A stretch of DNA of 64,000 nucleotides, taken from the NCBI GenBank assembly GCA_003112755.1, contig BFBT01000001.1:2914001-2978000 (forward strand), in the 5' to 3' direction. The notes under the pieces are model-generated. The model saw only the letters and a list, made by a program, of their open reading frames with translations, did not search any database and was not told the DNA's origin. Made by a program: the position numbers and the translations under genes. Below, piece after piece: positions 52,595 to 60,764 of this stretch. The first letter of the stretch is position 1. The number at the start of each line of letters is the position of its first letter. The DNA comes from Lawsonibacter asaccharolyticus. GTDB taxonomy: Bacteria; Bacillota; Clostridia; Oscillospirales; Oscillospiraceae.

Positions 52595-53458
52595 TCAAAT
52601 GTCCTGATAGTTTGTTCCCTGAAAAAGCTGCAGTAATCTGCAGACTCCCCAAGGAATTTCATCCTGATAGGACAGAGAGGCTTCTGACTGCTCCTGCGCT
52701 AGTTTTATGATGGTGCTGTCTGTTGCTTCGAGTTCATTTCCGTTTGGATCTAAAAGCTTTCCCAATAACAGCACTCCGTGCGGCCCGCAGAGTTCCTCTT
52801 TAAATTTCAAGGCGTCAATAGCCTTATTTTCTTGTTCTGGAGTCACTGTATAAAACATCAGCTTCTTTTCAATCTGCTCCAGTTGTTCTTTTGCTGTTTT
52901 AAAAATCGGGAACAAATCGAAGCACTCTTCCAGTTTGGTAAAAGCGGCGCGCTGGGGAGCGGTAAAGCGGGAGTTGTCGAGCAACCGTTGACGATGTGCA
53001 TATATCTGCGCGGGCATGCCTAAACGCACGGATATACCGTCAAAAACATCGTCTACATGTTGGAAATTTCGAAGGGCATATGTAATTTTATACTCATCGT
53101 AAGTATCGAAGGCAAGCGTGGTCAGCTTTTGATAAGCGGAAAAATAGTTGGATCCCTCGCCATAAGCTCTGACTATATAGGTTCTCCAATGATCAAGACA
53201 CTCGTTGAAAGAGTACAAGAAATTTGCCACAGCATCCTTTGCGTTACGTTCTAACTTTGCGGCGTTTTTTTCAGGGGCTTCCAGGATTTCCGCTAATGCA
53301 GAAAATCGATCTTCTACCCTCTGAAAACGGTCAATATTCTTCTGATAGGGGCCCAGCTCCTGTGCTAATGAGTGATACCACTTGCGCTCATCGCTTGTGG
53401 CCGGACGCAGATGCTGAAGAGTGCTATCATCGACATAGAAAAAATACTCTATATCCAT
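52595..53458 (-). CDS. Uncharacterised AT-rich accessory protein
   Basis: 287 residues with no recognised family. It is predicted mostly alpha-helical, acidic, soluble, with a middle region SFNECLDHWRTYIVRAYGEGSN and no signal peptide. Base composition is more AT-rich than the core genes and similar to the adjoining defence pair, so it is probably acquired DNA. ATG 53458 is chosen (AGAGGAG 7 bases upstream); TTG 53479 is possible. It lies just outside the tRNA-fragment boundary at 53658. A role in defence is only a guess from location. Confidence 0.7.
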   Translation of the reverse strand: MDIEYFFYVDDSTLQHLRPATSDERKWYHSLAQELGPYQKNIDRFQRVEDRFSALAEILEAPEKNAAKLERNAKDAVANFLYSFNECLDHWRTYIVRAYGEGSNYFSAYQKLTTLAFDTYDEYKITYALRNFQHVDDVFDGISVRLGMPAQIYAHRQRLLDNSRFTAPQRAAFTKLEECFDLFPIFKTAKEQLEQIEKKLMFYTVTPEQENKAIDALKFKEELCGPHGVLLLGKLLDPNGNELEATDSTIIKLAQEQSEASLSYQDEIPWGVCRLLQLFQGTNYQDI

Positions 53459-53513
53459 ATCTATATTCTCCTCTCTCAAATTTTAAAATCAAGAATCTCA
53501 TAGAGTTACTTTT

Positions 53514-53542
53514 GGTATATCATTTATTAAAAATCCTGTCAC
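53514..53542 (-). promoter_or_regulatory. Promoter of the accessory gene 52595-53458
   Basis: Minus strand GTGACA (53537-53542), 17 bases, TATACC (53514-53519). Confidence 0.55.
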
Positions 53543-53620
53543 TCAATTTTGCTTTCGAGTGTAGTTATAGGATTTCCAGTTATGAATATTCCTACTATTC
53601 CACATGCACACAGGCATAGC

Positions 53621-53651
53621 AAAAGACCGCCGATAAACGTCGACGGTCTTT
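53621..53651 (-). terminator. Terminator, probably the original one of the tRNA-Pro gene
   Basis: AAGACCGTCGA / TCGGCGGTCTT stem with TTTT after it on the minus strand. It directly follows an 11-base copy of the tRNA-Pro 3' end. Confidence 0.7.
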
Positions 53652-53657
53652 CCAATT

Positions 53658-53668
53658 TGGTCGGAGTG
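53658..53668 (-). other. Displaced 3' end of tRNA-Pro (candidate att site)
   Basis: CACTCCGACCA on the minus strand, identical to the last 11 bases (with CCA) of the tRNA-Pro gene at 55898-55908 and in the same orientation, 2.24 kb away. Confidence 0.6.
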
Positions 53669-53760
53669 GAATTATAGGATTTCAGAAAACGCAGATATAT
53701 CAACGGTTTGCTGGCAGTCGGAAAGAGGTATTTATTCTAAAAATCTAAAATGACAAGAAC

Positions 53761-53792
53761 AACGCCGCCCAAACAGGACAACGGGCGGCATT
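53761..53792 (-). terminator. Hairpin after the DUF4276 gene
   Basis: TGCCGCCC / GGGCGGCG stem around a 12-base loop, no long T-run. The gap 53459-53845 otherwise holds the att copy and terminator already listed. Confidence 0.4.
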
Positions 53793-53845
53793 GTGCATGT
53801 TACTTTTGAAATATTAGACCCGTTGAGTACCTTTATGACGAGGGT

Positions 53846-54499
53846 TTATGAAACAAGGCGCCTTTCAATCTCATGAATGAAATCATTGAAACTCGGCGAT
53901 TCGTTCGATTTCAAATCCATATGTATTCCTATATTTTGCGCCCATTCAGCTTTCAACTTTCCGATTTCAATAAAGGAGGCATGCTCTCTGGATAACTTCG
54001 AAGTTCCACCCGGATAGACAGCATCAGCGAGTACTTCCCAAGTTCCACATATGCTATCCTGAACATAAGTATTTAATACATGCATTTTTGCATGAGGATA
54101 TGCGGACAAAAGTGCATGCCTATCGCCCAGCAGCCATGCTTCAATTTCTTCAACCGCAAGGCAAAACACATGATCTATCTTTATCATGTTCTGCATTGCG
54201 ACAGCTTCTAATTCAGATCGAAATTGTTGCACATCGTGATCATCGCTATCTAAGACAACAATGATTACAGAAGGAAAACTTTGAAGACTTCTGTCAAAGC
54301 CGCGCAAGTATGTTGCTAAATCGTTGAGTAACTTTCCTGTTTTTGTTTCTTTTATCGTATTTTTTCTTGTGAATCCACCGATCCCTCGAAAACCTTTGCA
54401 ATCATACGTTGCATTTGGGTAAAGCTCCACGATTTTTTGCATCAAAATTCGAATAAGCGCAGCACCTGACTGATCTTCAACAAGATACTGAAAATGCAT
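53846..54499 (-). CDS. DUF4276 / TOPRIM-like protein, second component of an ATPase defence pair
   Basis: 217 residues. The pattern of a TOPRIM-like fold is visible: the early acidic motif YLVEDQSGAALIRIL (glutamate near residue 7), the metal motif VVLDSDDHD near residue 80 and AVEEIEAWLLGD near 110, as in DUF4276. Such proteins occur next to AAA/ABC ATPases in anti-phage systems (for example PARIS AriB-type and RloB-like effectors) and act as nucleases. ATG 54499 has GAGGAGG 7 bases upstream; ATG 54505 is too close to it. It lies 12 bases after the ATPase gene. AT-rich. Confidence 0.75.
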   Translation of the reverse strand: MHFQYLVEDQSGAALIRILMQKIVELYPNATYDCKGFRGIGGFTRKNTIKETKTGKLLNDLATYLRGFDRSLQSFPSVIIVVLDSDDHDVQQFRSELEAVAMQNMIKIDHVFCLAVEEIEAWLLGDRHALLSAYPHAKMHVLNTYVQDSICGTWEVLADAVYPGGTSKLSREHASFIEIGKLKAEWAQNIGIHMDLKSNESPSFNDFIHEIERRLVS

Positions 54500-54511
54500 A
54501 TGCATTCCTCC

Positions 54512-55735
54512 TCAGCCAAAGTACTTATCATTCCACAAGTCGCCAATATATGCGCCTTCTTGAACCAAGTCACTCACAAAATCATATTCAGATGAGCGCT
54601 TTATAGTCGAAAAGCCGTCTGCCCCTTTATCTAAGACCCAGACTTGTTCTGGCGAAAGTGCATTAACAAAAAATGGACTATGCGTCGTAACAAATAGCTG
54701 CTTATTGTATCCTGTTCCTACATTTTTTGACATTTCAATAGCCAAATCAGCCAAGTATTGATGGTACAGGCCATTTTCAGGTTCCTCGATAAAAACTAAT
54801 TGGCGGGGATTCTTTTCATGCAAGAGCATATAATAAGCAAACAATTTCAAGGTACCATCTGACATTCGCTGGGAAAAAAAGGGCTCATTAAATCCATTTT
54901 GCCAAAATTCTAGTACCATTTGTCCGTTTTTAAGTTTTACAGGTTCGATTTTCTTTATATTAGGAATTTTTGTTTGAATGCTCGTGAGAATTCTCTTAAA
55001 ATCACCAGGATTCTCACGATACATAAACTGCGCCACGTTATTCAGGTTGCTCCCTGTACGATTTAAATACGGAGCAGGGGCCGCTGTCTGAATTTGTCTT
55101 GCAGTATCGGGAGTAAAATAACACAGATACCAGCTCTTTAAGAATGTCAGGAACTTTTCTATTCTTGAATATTGCTTCATTGCGCCAAGCGTTACAATTC
55201 CCAGCTTACGGATATCACTTAATTCGACATCTACTTTACTTCCGGTTACGACTCCTTCGTCGTCTTGCCCCCCTTCAGCGCCTTCAAATGCATACCCTTT
55301 TCCATCGATGAGGTACAAGAACGATAAAGGCCGACCACTTTTGTTTCCCGGTCTACGTTGACGCAACCTTTCGTCCTTTACATAAGGCCTATCATATTTG
55401 TCTTTTCCGATTGTCAACTCATATGTTATTGGACGAGAATTACTATTCTCTTTATAATAGATTTCAAAGTGTATAGGGCCATTGCTTCCTTGCGAAACAA
55501 GCTTGTCATATCCGCCCCGATTACTAGCATCACAAGCACTCTCAACATCGGTTGTAAGTGCATCAGCAATAAAACCGAAGGCATCAGCTAATGTGCTTTT
55601 TCCATTTCCACTAGGGCCAATAATCGCAACCATATTGCCGAGCGGTACACCTGTCTGTCCCGAATACAATTGTCCCATTTTAATATCTTTAAGCGACCCG
55701 TAGTTTTTTATGGCGATTCCAAGAATTTTTCCCAT
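54512..55735 (-). CDS. AAA/ABC-type ATPase of a defence pair (AAA_15/AAA_21-like)
   Basis: 407 residues. SMC/ABC-like ATPase: Walker A GPSGNGKST at residues 40-48, signature-like MSDGTLKLFAYY, Walker B LVFIEEPENGLYHQYL and the D-loop/H-loop TTHSPFFVNAL. This is the arrangement of stand-alone defence ATPases such as AriA, RloA and OLD relatives, not of transporters. With the TOPRIM-like partner it forms a probable abortive-infection module. Clearly AT-rich compared with the core genome. It has its own promoter and lies next to tRNA-Pro. Confidence 0.82.
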   Translation of the reverse strand: MGKILGIAIKNYGSLKDIKMGQLYSGQTGVPLGNMVAIIGPSGNGKSTLADAFGFIADALTTDVESACDASNRGGYDKLVSQGSNGPIHFEIYYKENSNSRPITYELTIGKDKYDRPYVKDERLRQRRPGNKSGRPLSFLYLIDGKGYAFEGAEGGQDDEGVVTGSKVDVELSDIRKLGIVTLGAMKQYSRIEKFLTFLKSWYLCYFTPDTARQIQTAAPAPYLNRTGSNLNNVAQFMYRENPGDFKRILTSIQTKIPNIKKIEPVKLKNGQMVLEFWQNGFNEPFFSQRMSDGTLKLFAYYMLLHEKNPRQLVFIEEPENGLYHQYLADLAIEMSKNVGTGYNKQLFVTTHSPFFVNALSPEQVWVLDKGADGFSTIKRSSEYDFVSDLVQEGAYIGDLWNDKYFG

Positions 55736-55811
55736 AGCACTTACCTCGCAAATATATTTTACAGTTGTTATGTCACGACAGACTACAAAGTATACTACTA
55801 TTATTGATATA

Positions 55812-55840
55812 ATAATAGCATATTAAGTGAGAGTTTTCAA
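55812..55840 (-). promoter_or_regulatory. Promoter of the ATPase-TOPRIM pair
   Basis: Minus strand TTGAAA (55835-55840), 17 bases, TATTAT (55812-55817). Confidence 0.6.
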
Positions 55841-55860
55841 ATATAACATTCCCAATGTCT

Positions 55861-55898
55861 AAATAAAAAATGGGTGAGTCCTATAAGGACTCACCCAT
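55861..55898 (-). terminator. Terminator directly after tRNA-Pro
   Basis: ATGGGTGAGTCCT-tat-AGGACTCACCCAT followed on the minus strand by TTTTTTATTT; it touches the CCA end. Confidence 0.9.
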
Positions 55899-55974
55899 GG
55901 TCGGAGTGCCGGGATTCGAACCCGGGGCCTCTTGGACCCGAACCAAGCGCGATACCAAACTTCGCCACACCCCG
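55898..55974 (-). tRNA. tRNA-Pro (anticodon CGG)
   Basis: Acceptor CGGGGTG/CACTCCG, anticodon loop TTCGGGT in the CTTGG/CCAAG stem, T-loop GGTTCGAATCC, discriminator A and encoded CCA (55898-55900). 77 bases. Confidence 0.96.
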
Positions 55975-55991
55975 ATGCAGTTAGCTTATCT

Positions 55992-56020
55992 ATTATATTT
56001 TCTTTTCTAAGATCTGTCAA
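55992..56020 (-). promoter_or_regulatory. Consensus promoter of tRNA-Pro
   Basis: Minus strand TTGACA (56015-56020), 17 bases, TATAAT (55992-55997). Confidence 0.9.
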
Positions 56021-56088
56021 GAGGAATATAGCATCTTTTCTCGGAATAGATTGGGGGTATCCATCAAACAGGACAGGGAGGGGCATCT

Positions 56089-57099
56089 ATGTACAGCCAG
56101 TCCACACAGGCGGCGCGTCGGAGGAGACCGGCCGCGCAGGGGAGACGCACGGGGAAGCAGGAGGAGAGCGGCAGGAGGGAGCGTGTCCGGCTGGTCCAGC
56201 TGCTGGCGTGTCTGGCACTGTTCCTCACCGTGTTCATCGGAAAGGGAGTCTTTCCCCAGCGGCTGGACCAGCTGGGGGAGGATATCCTGGCGCTGATCGG
56301 CTCCAACACTGATTTCCGGGCGGCGTTTTCCGACCTGGGTGAGTCACTGGCGGAGCAGGACTCCGTGCTGGGAGACATCGGGGAGTTCTGCATCCAGGTG
56401 TTCGGGTCCGGGCAGGACTCCGGCGGAGAGGCATCTCCCGCCCTGGCTGGCGGGGTGGAGGAGGAGAGCCGCTTCCTTAACAGCCGGCCGGACATGGCGG
56501 AGCTCACCGCCCACTATCTGCGGCTGGACCGGGTGCCCGACAGCTGGCTGCCGGGGGAGCAGGCGGAGGGAGAGGCAGCCCAGCAGACACCGCAGGCCCA
56601 GACGGCAGTGCCTGCGGTGGGAACGGTGCTGCTGAAAGCCAATTATAACGGCCCGGAGCTGCCAGCTAACTATACTATGGACCAGATCTCCCTGGGGGAC
56701 CTGGAGACCGTGACCCCGGTGTTCGGCCCCCTCTGGTCCACCTACGGCTACCGGGACCACCCCATTGACGGAGAATACAGATTTCACAACGGAGTGGATA
56801 TCGGCGCCTATCAGGGGGACCCCATTCTGGCATTCGCCGCAGGCACGGTGGAGTATGTGGGGGAGAACGACGACCACGGACTGTATTTCCAAATCGACCA
56901 CGGCAACGGCATCAAATCATTTTACGCACATTGCAGCAGGATCTGTGTGACCACGGGACAGACCGTGTCCGCGGGGGAGAAGGTGGCAGAGGTGGGGTCC
57001 ACAGGGAACTCCACTGGTCCCCACCTGCACCTGGAGCTGAAATACGCGGGGACCCATCTGGACCCGGCATACTATATCGACTACAAGCAGGCCGTCTGA
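56089..57099 (+). CDS. Membrane-anchored M23 peptidase, SpoIVFA-like
   Basis: 336 residues. A basic cytoplasmic N-terminus (RRRRPAAQGRRTGKQ) precedes one membrane helix at about 34-52. A linker follows and then a C-terminal LytM/M23 domain with the zinc ligands in FHNGVDIG and PHLHLEL, both intact. It is followed without a gap by an M50 protease, the same pairing as SpoIVFA (inhibitory M23-fold protein) and SpoIVFB in endospore formers. Unlike SpoIVFA the M23 zinc site is complete here, so it may also cut peptidoglycan. GGGAGGGG lies before the ATG. Confidence 0.85.
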   Translation: MYSQSTQAARRRRPAAQGRRTGKQEESGRRERVRLVQLLACLALFLTVFIGKGVFPQRLDQLGEDILALIGSNTDFRAAFSDLGESLAEQDSVLGDIGEFCIQVFGSGQDSGGEASPALAGGVEEESRFLNSRPDMAELTAHYLRLDRVPDSWLPGEQAEGEAAQQTPQAQTAVPAVGTVLLKANYNGPELPANYTMDQISLGDLETVTPVFGPLWSTYGYRDHPIDGEYRFHNGVDIGAYQGDPILAFAAGTVEYVGENDDHGLYFQIDHGNGIKSFYAHCSRICVTTGQTVSAGEKVAEVGSTGNSTGPHLHLELKYAGTHLDPAYYIDYKQAV

Positions 57100-57720
57100 G
57101 TGGGGCGGGGGAGGATCACGGTCACGCCCGGATTCCTGTTCCTGATGGCCTGGTGCAACTATGCGGACCAGCAGGGGCTCCTGCTCCCGGCCCTGGCAGG
57201 GTGCGCGCTCCACGAGCTTGGCCACCTGGCGGCCATCTGGGGGCTGGGCGGATCGGTGCGGCGCCTGCGGCTGACGGCTGTGGGGGCGGAGATCCAGATG
57301 GAGCGGCCTATGTCCTATCCGGGGGAGCTGGCAGCGGCGCTGGCGGGCCCGGCGGCCAACCTGGCGGCGGCCTGGCTGTGCTGCCGGGCAGAGGGCGGGG
57401 CCCTCTTCGCCGGGCTGAATCTGGCGCTGGGCTGCTTCAATCTGCTTCCAGTGGGCAGGCTGGACGGGGGACGGGCGCTGCACTGTCTGCTGTCCATGTC
57501 CATCGGGCCGGCTGCGGAGGAGGCGGAGGCGGTCCTGGACCGGGTCCTCATCGCCTTTTTGCTGGCGCTGGGCGTGCTCCTGATCGGCTGGGGAGGCAGT
57601 TTTACCCTCCTCCTGGTGGCGCTCTGGCTGCTGGCAAAAGAAAAAGAGGGGAAAAAGGGAAGAAATAGGTCTTGTCAAGGGCTTCAGAAACGGGTAAAAT
57701 GGTTCCTGCACTCGAAATGA
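57100..57720 (+). CDS. M50 intramembrane metalloprotease, SpoIVFB-like
   Basis: 206 residues. HELGH at residues 38-42 in the first membrane helix block and the second zinc motif NLLPVGRLDGGRAL near 115-128, as in site-2 proteases. Four to five membrane segments. In Bacillus SpoIVFB processes pro-sigma-K in the mother cell; the pairing with the upstream M23 gene supports that role here. GTG 57100 directly follows the M23 stop; coupling is likely. Confidence 0.88.
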   Translation: MGRGRITVTPGFLFLMAWCNYADQQGLLLPALAGCALHELGHLAAIWGLGGSVRRLRLTAVGAEIQMERPMSYPGELAAALAGPAANLAAAWLCCRAEGGALFAGLNLALGCFNLLPVGRLDGGRALHCLLSMSIGPAAEEAEAVLDRVLIAFLLALGVLLIGWGGSFTLLLVALWLLAKEKEGKKGRNRSCQGLQKRVKWFLHSK

Positions 57721-57740
57721 GAGTTACCTGGAGGGACATC

Positions 57741-59585
57741 ATGAACCGGACACTGGAGCGTATTCTGCCAAAAGTACAAAAGCCCGCCCGTTACACCGGC
57801 GGAGAATATAATGCGGTGGTGAAGGATCGGGCCCAGGTGGACACCCGGTATGCCCTCTGCTTTCCAGACACCTATGAGATCGGTATGTCCAACCTGGGGA
57901 TGCGTATCCTGTATGGGGCCATGAACCAGGTTGAGGGCCTGTGGTGCGAGCGGGCTTTTGCTCCCTGGGGAGACATGGAGGAGGAGATGCGCCGGGAGGG
58001 CATCCAGCTGTACGGCCTGGAGAGCGGCGATCCTCTGTGCGACTTTGACATTATCGGATTCTCGCTGGGCTACGAGATGGCCTACACCAATGTGCTGAAC
58101 ATGCTGGATCTGGCGGGCCTGCCTCTGCGCTCGGAGGAGCGGCGGGACCTGGCCCCGCTGGTGGTGGCGGGGGGGACCTGCGCCTATAACCCGGAACCCC
58201 TGGCCCCCTTTGTGGACTTCTTCGTGCTGGGGGAGGGGGAGGAGGTCACCCTGGAGTACATCGCCCTCTACCGCCGGGCCCGGGACGAGGACTGGACCAA
58301 GGAGGAGCTGCTCCGGGAGGCGGCCCGTATCCCGGGCATCTATGTGCCCTCCTTCTACGAGCCGGTCTACCGCCCCGACGGAACCCTGGAGGAGATGCGC
58401 ATCCGGGAGGGCTCCGGCGCGCCGGAGCTGGTGCGCAAGCGGGTGGTGGAGGACATGAACAAGTCCTATTTCCCGGTGAAGACCATCATCCCCTCTACAG
58501 AGATCGTCCACGACCGGGTGATGCTGGAACTGTTCCGGGGCTGTATCCGGGGCTGCCGGTTCTGTCAGGCCGGATACGTGTATCGCCCGGTGCGCAGCCG
58601 GGACCCCAAACAGCTCGCAGAGTATGGAAAGGCGGCCTGTGAGGACTCCGGCTATCAGGAGATGACCCTGTCTTCTTTGTCCTCCACCGACTATCCCTGC
58701 CTGCTGGAGCTGTGCGATGACCTGCTGGACTACTGCGCCCCCCGGGACATCGGGCTCTCACTGCCCTCCCTGCGGGCGGACACCTTCTCCATGAATCTGA
58801 TGGAGCGGCTCCAGCGGGTGAGGAAGGGAGGCCTCACCTTCGCGCCGGAGGCGGGGACCCAGCGGCTGCGGGACGCCATCAACAAGAACCTGCGGGAGGA
58901 GGACCTGCTCCAATCCTGCCGCACCGCTTTCGCCGGCGGGTGGAGCGGCGTGAAGCTCTACTTCATGCTGGGCCTGCCCACCGAGACTGATGAGGATGTG
59001 CTGGGGATCGCGGATCTGGCCCGCAAGGTCTATTTCGCCTGGCGGGAGTACACTCCCAACCCCAAGCGGGGGGTGCGGATCACGGTGTCCACCTCCTGGT
59101 TCGTGCCCAAGCCCCACACGGCCTTCCAGTGGGAGGCCCAGATCCCCGTGGAGGAGTACCAGCGGCGGGTGGGCCTGCTGCGGGACGCCCTGAAGCGGGA
59201 CAAGTCCATCACCTACAACTGGCACGACCCCCAGACCAGTTATCTGGAGGCTATCTTCTCCCGGGGGGACCGCCGCCTGGCCGACGTGTTGGAGTGGGCC
59301 TGGCAGCATGGGGCCAAGTTCGACTCCTGGAGCGAGTATTTCGACTACCAGCGGTGGATGGATGCCCTGGAGGCCTGCGGGCTGGATGGGGACTTCTACG
59401 CCCACCGGGAGCGGCCGCGCAGCGAGGTGTTTCCCTGGTGCCGCATCGACCCCATGGTGACCCCCGCTTTCCTGTGGCATGAGCGGGAGCTGTGCTACCA
59501 GTCCCAGACAACCCCGGACTGCCGCACCCGTTGTTCCGGCTGCGGGGCCAACCGTCTGCTGAAAGGAGGGGTGTGCAATGGCTGA
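57741..59585 (+). CDS. B12-binding/radical SAM protein, TIGR03960 family
   Basis: 614 residues. The N-terminal B12-binding-like region (residues 1-180) includes FPDTYEIGMSNLGMRIL and FSLGYEMAYTNVLNML. The radical SAM core has the cluster motif CIRGCRFCQAGYVYRP near residue 260. A C-terminal part ends with cysteines CRTRCSGCGANR. TIGR03960 proteins are almost always followed by a DUF2344 protein, as here (8-base overlap), often upstream of RNase G; the reaction is not established. ATG 57741 has TGGAGGG 7 bases upstream. Longer frames upstream overlap the M50 gene. Confidence 0.92.
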   Translation: MNRTLERILPKVQKPARYTGGEYNAVVKDRAQVDTRYALCFPDTYEIGMSNLGMRILYGAMNQVEGLWCERAFAPWGDMEEEMRREGIQLYGLESGDPLCDFDIIGFSLGYEMAYTNVLNMLDLAGLPLRSEERRDLAPLVVAGGTCAYNPEPLAPFVDFFVLGEGEEVTLEYIALYRRARDEDWTKEELLREAARIPGIYVPSFYEPVYRPDGTLEEMRIREGSGAPELVRKRVVEDMNKSYFPVKTIIPSTEIVHDRVMLELFRGCIRGCRFCQAGYVYRPVRSRDPKQLAEYGKAACEDSGYQEMTLSSLSSTDYPCLLELCDDLLDYCAPRDIGLSLPSLRADTFSMNLMERLQRVRKGGLTFAPEAGTQRLRDAINKNLREEDLLQSCRTAFAGGWSGVKLYFMLGLPTETDEDVLGIADLARKVYFAWREYTPNPKRGVRITVSTSWFVPKPHTAFQWEAQIPVEEYQRRVGLLRDALKRDKSITYNWHDPQTSYLEAIFSRGDRRLADVLEWAWQHGAKFDSWSEYFDYQRWMDALEACGLDGDFYAHRERPRSEVFPWCRIDPMVTPAFLWHERELCYQSQTTPDCRTRCSGCGANRLLKGGVCNG

Positions 59586-60243
59586 CCGCCTGCTCTTCTC
59601 CAAGACTGGGAGAGCCAAGTACATCTCCCATCTGGACCTGATGCGCACCTTCCAGCGGGCCTTTTTCCGCTCCGGCATCCAGATCAGGCACACGGAGGGC
59701 TTCAATCCCCACCCCTTCGTCTCCATCGCGCTGCCTCTGTCAGTGGGCTACTCCAGCCAGTGCGAGATCCTGGAGTTCGGGCTGGTGGGGGGCGCATCCT
59801 ATGAGGAGGTGCCGGCGCGGCTCACTGCCGCCATGCCGGAGGGCATCGTGATCCATAGCTGCTATCCGGCCCAGCGGCCGGTGAAGGAGCTGTCCCGGGT
59901 CAACTACATCATCAATATGGAGTACGAGGAGGGGCGGCCTTTGGAGGCAGAGACCGCCCTGAGCCGCCTGCTGGGGCAGGAGAGCCTGGTGGTGCGGAAG
60001 AAGTCGAAGAAGGCCAAGGCCGGCTTCACCGAGGTGGACCTGATCCCTCTGATCTACAGCTGGAACCTGGAGGTGCAGCGGGACACCATGACCCTGGATG
60101 CGGTGTTGGCGGCCCAGAACCCGGGACTGAATCCAGAACTGATCCGGGCGGCTTTTTGCGAGACTTACCCAGATCTCCAGCCGGATTTCGTCACCTTCCA
60201 CCGCCGCGCGGTGCTGGACGGGGAGGGAAAGGAGTTCCGCTGA
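59578..60243 (+). CDS. DUF2344 / TIGR03936 family protein
   Basis: 221 residues. DUF2344 signature: FSKTGRAKYISHLDLMRTFQRAF, HTEGFNPHPFVSIALPLSVGY. It is the usual partner of TIGR03960 radical SAM proteins and in some genomes is fused to them, so the two act together on an unknown substrate. The gene overlaps the radical SAM gene by 8 bases. Confidence 0.92.
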   Translation: MADRLLFSKTGRAKYISHLDLMRTFQRAFFRSGIQIRHTEGFNPHPFVSIALPLSVGYSSQCEILEFGLVGGASYEEVPARLTAAMPEGIVIHSCYPAQRPVKELSRVNYIINMEYEEGRPLEAETALSRLLGQESLVVRKKSKKAKAGFTEVDLIPLIYSWNLEVQRDTMTLDAVLAAQNPGLNPELIRAAFCETYPDLQPDFVTFHRRAVLDGEGKEFR

Positions 60244-60285
60244 CCGGCGTGTAAAACCAGGTTTGAGAAAATTTGCAAAAAAGGC

Positions 60286-60314
60286 TTGTCAACCGAAGGG
60301 GAAACAGGTATAAT
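60286..60314 (+). promoter_or_regulatory. SigA-type promoter of yajC
   Basis: TTGTCA (60286-60291), 17 bases, TATAAT (60309-60314). Confidence 0.85.
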
Positions 60315-60364
60315 GACAAAGACGCCTTTTGGCAGCACTACCGAATTTTTGGAGGGAATCTACC

Positions 60365-60649
60365 TTGGATAGTGGGATGTACAGCATTGTTTTGTTAGTC
60401 CTGATGTTTGCGCTGCTCTACTTCTTTATGATCCGCCCGGAGAACAAGCGGAAGAAGCAGGCGCAGGCCATGCGGGACTCTCTGACCGTTGGGGACGAGA
60501 TCACCACCATCGGCGGCATCATCGGCACCATCTGTGCTGTGAAGGAGAACACCATCGTTATCGAGACCGGTGCCGACCGTGTGCGGATCGAATTCACCAA
60601 GTGGGCCGTGTCCACCAAGGGGGCCCAGACTTCCGAGACCACGAAGTAA
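60365..60649 (+). CDS. yajC: Preprotein translocase subunit YajC
   Basis: 94 residues. One N-terminal membrane helix (SIVLLVLMFALLYFFMI) followed by RPENKRKK and the conserved L-x-x-GDEITTIGGIIG segment. YajC associates with SecDF at the Sec channel and is usually dispensable. The start is TTG 60365 with GGAGGG 9 bases upstream; the next ATG (60377) is too far from the ribosome-binding site. secD/secF are not in this window. Confidence 0.9.
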   Translation: MDSGMYSIVLLVLMFALLYFFMIRPENKRKKQAQAMRDSLTVGDEITTIGGIIGTICAVKENTIVIETGADRVRIEFTKWAVSTKGAQTSETTK

Positions 60650-60711
60650 AGGACTCCGTGCCGTGCTTCCGGGCTGCTGTGCCCTGGGGCAGAAATGACA
60701 GGCATGACAAG

Positions 60712-60764
60712 CACCCTTCCCGCATAAGATTCCATACCTGGAACTTGCGGGGAGGGTGTTTTTT
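60712..60764 (+). terminator. Terminator of yajC whose 3' arm holds the next gene's ribosome-binding site
   Basis: CACCCTTCCCGC (60712-60723) and GCGGGGAGGGTG (60747-60758), then TTTTTT. GGGGAGGG in the 3' arm is the Shine-Dalgarno of the GTG start at 60765. Confidence 0.8.

Noticed and set aside
56089..57099. M23 gene as a free autolysin
   Set aside because: It has a membrane anchor rather than a cleavable signal peptide and is coupled to an M50 protease gene, which favours the SpoIVFA-like reading, although the zinc site is intact.
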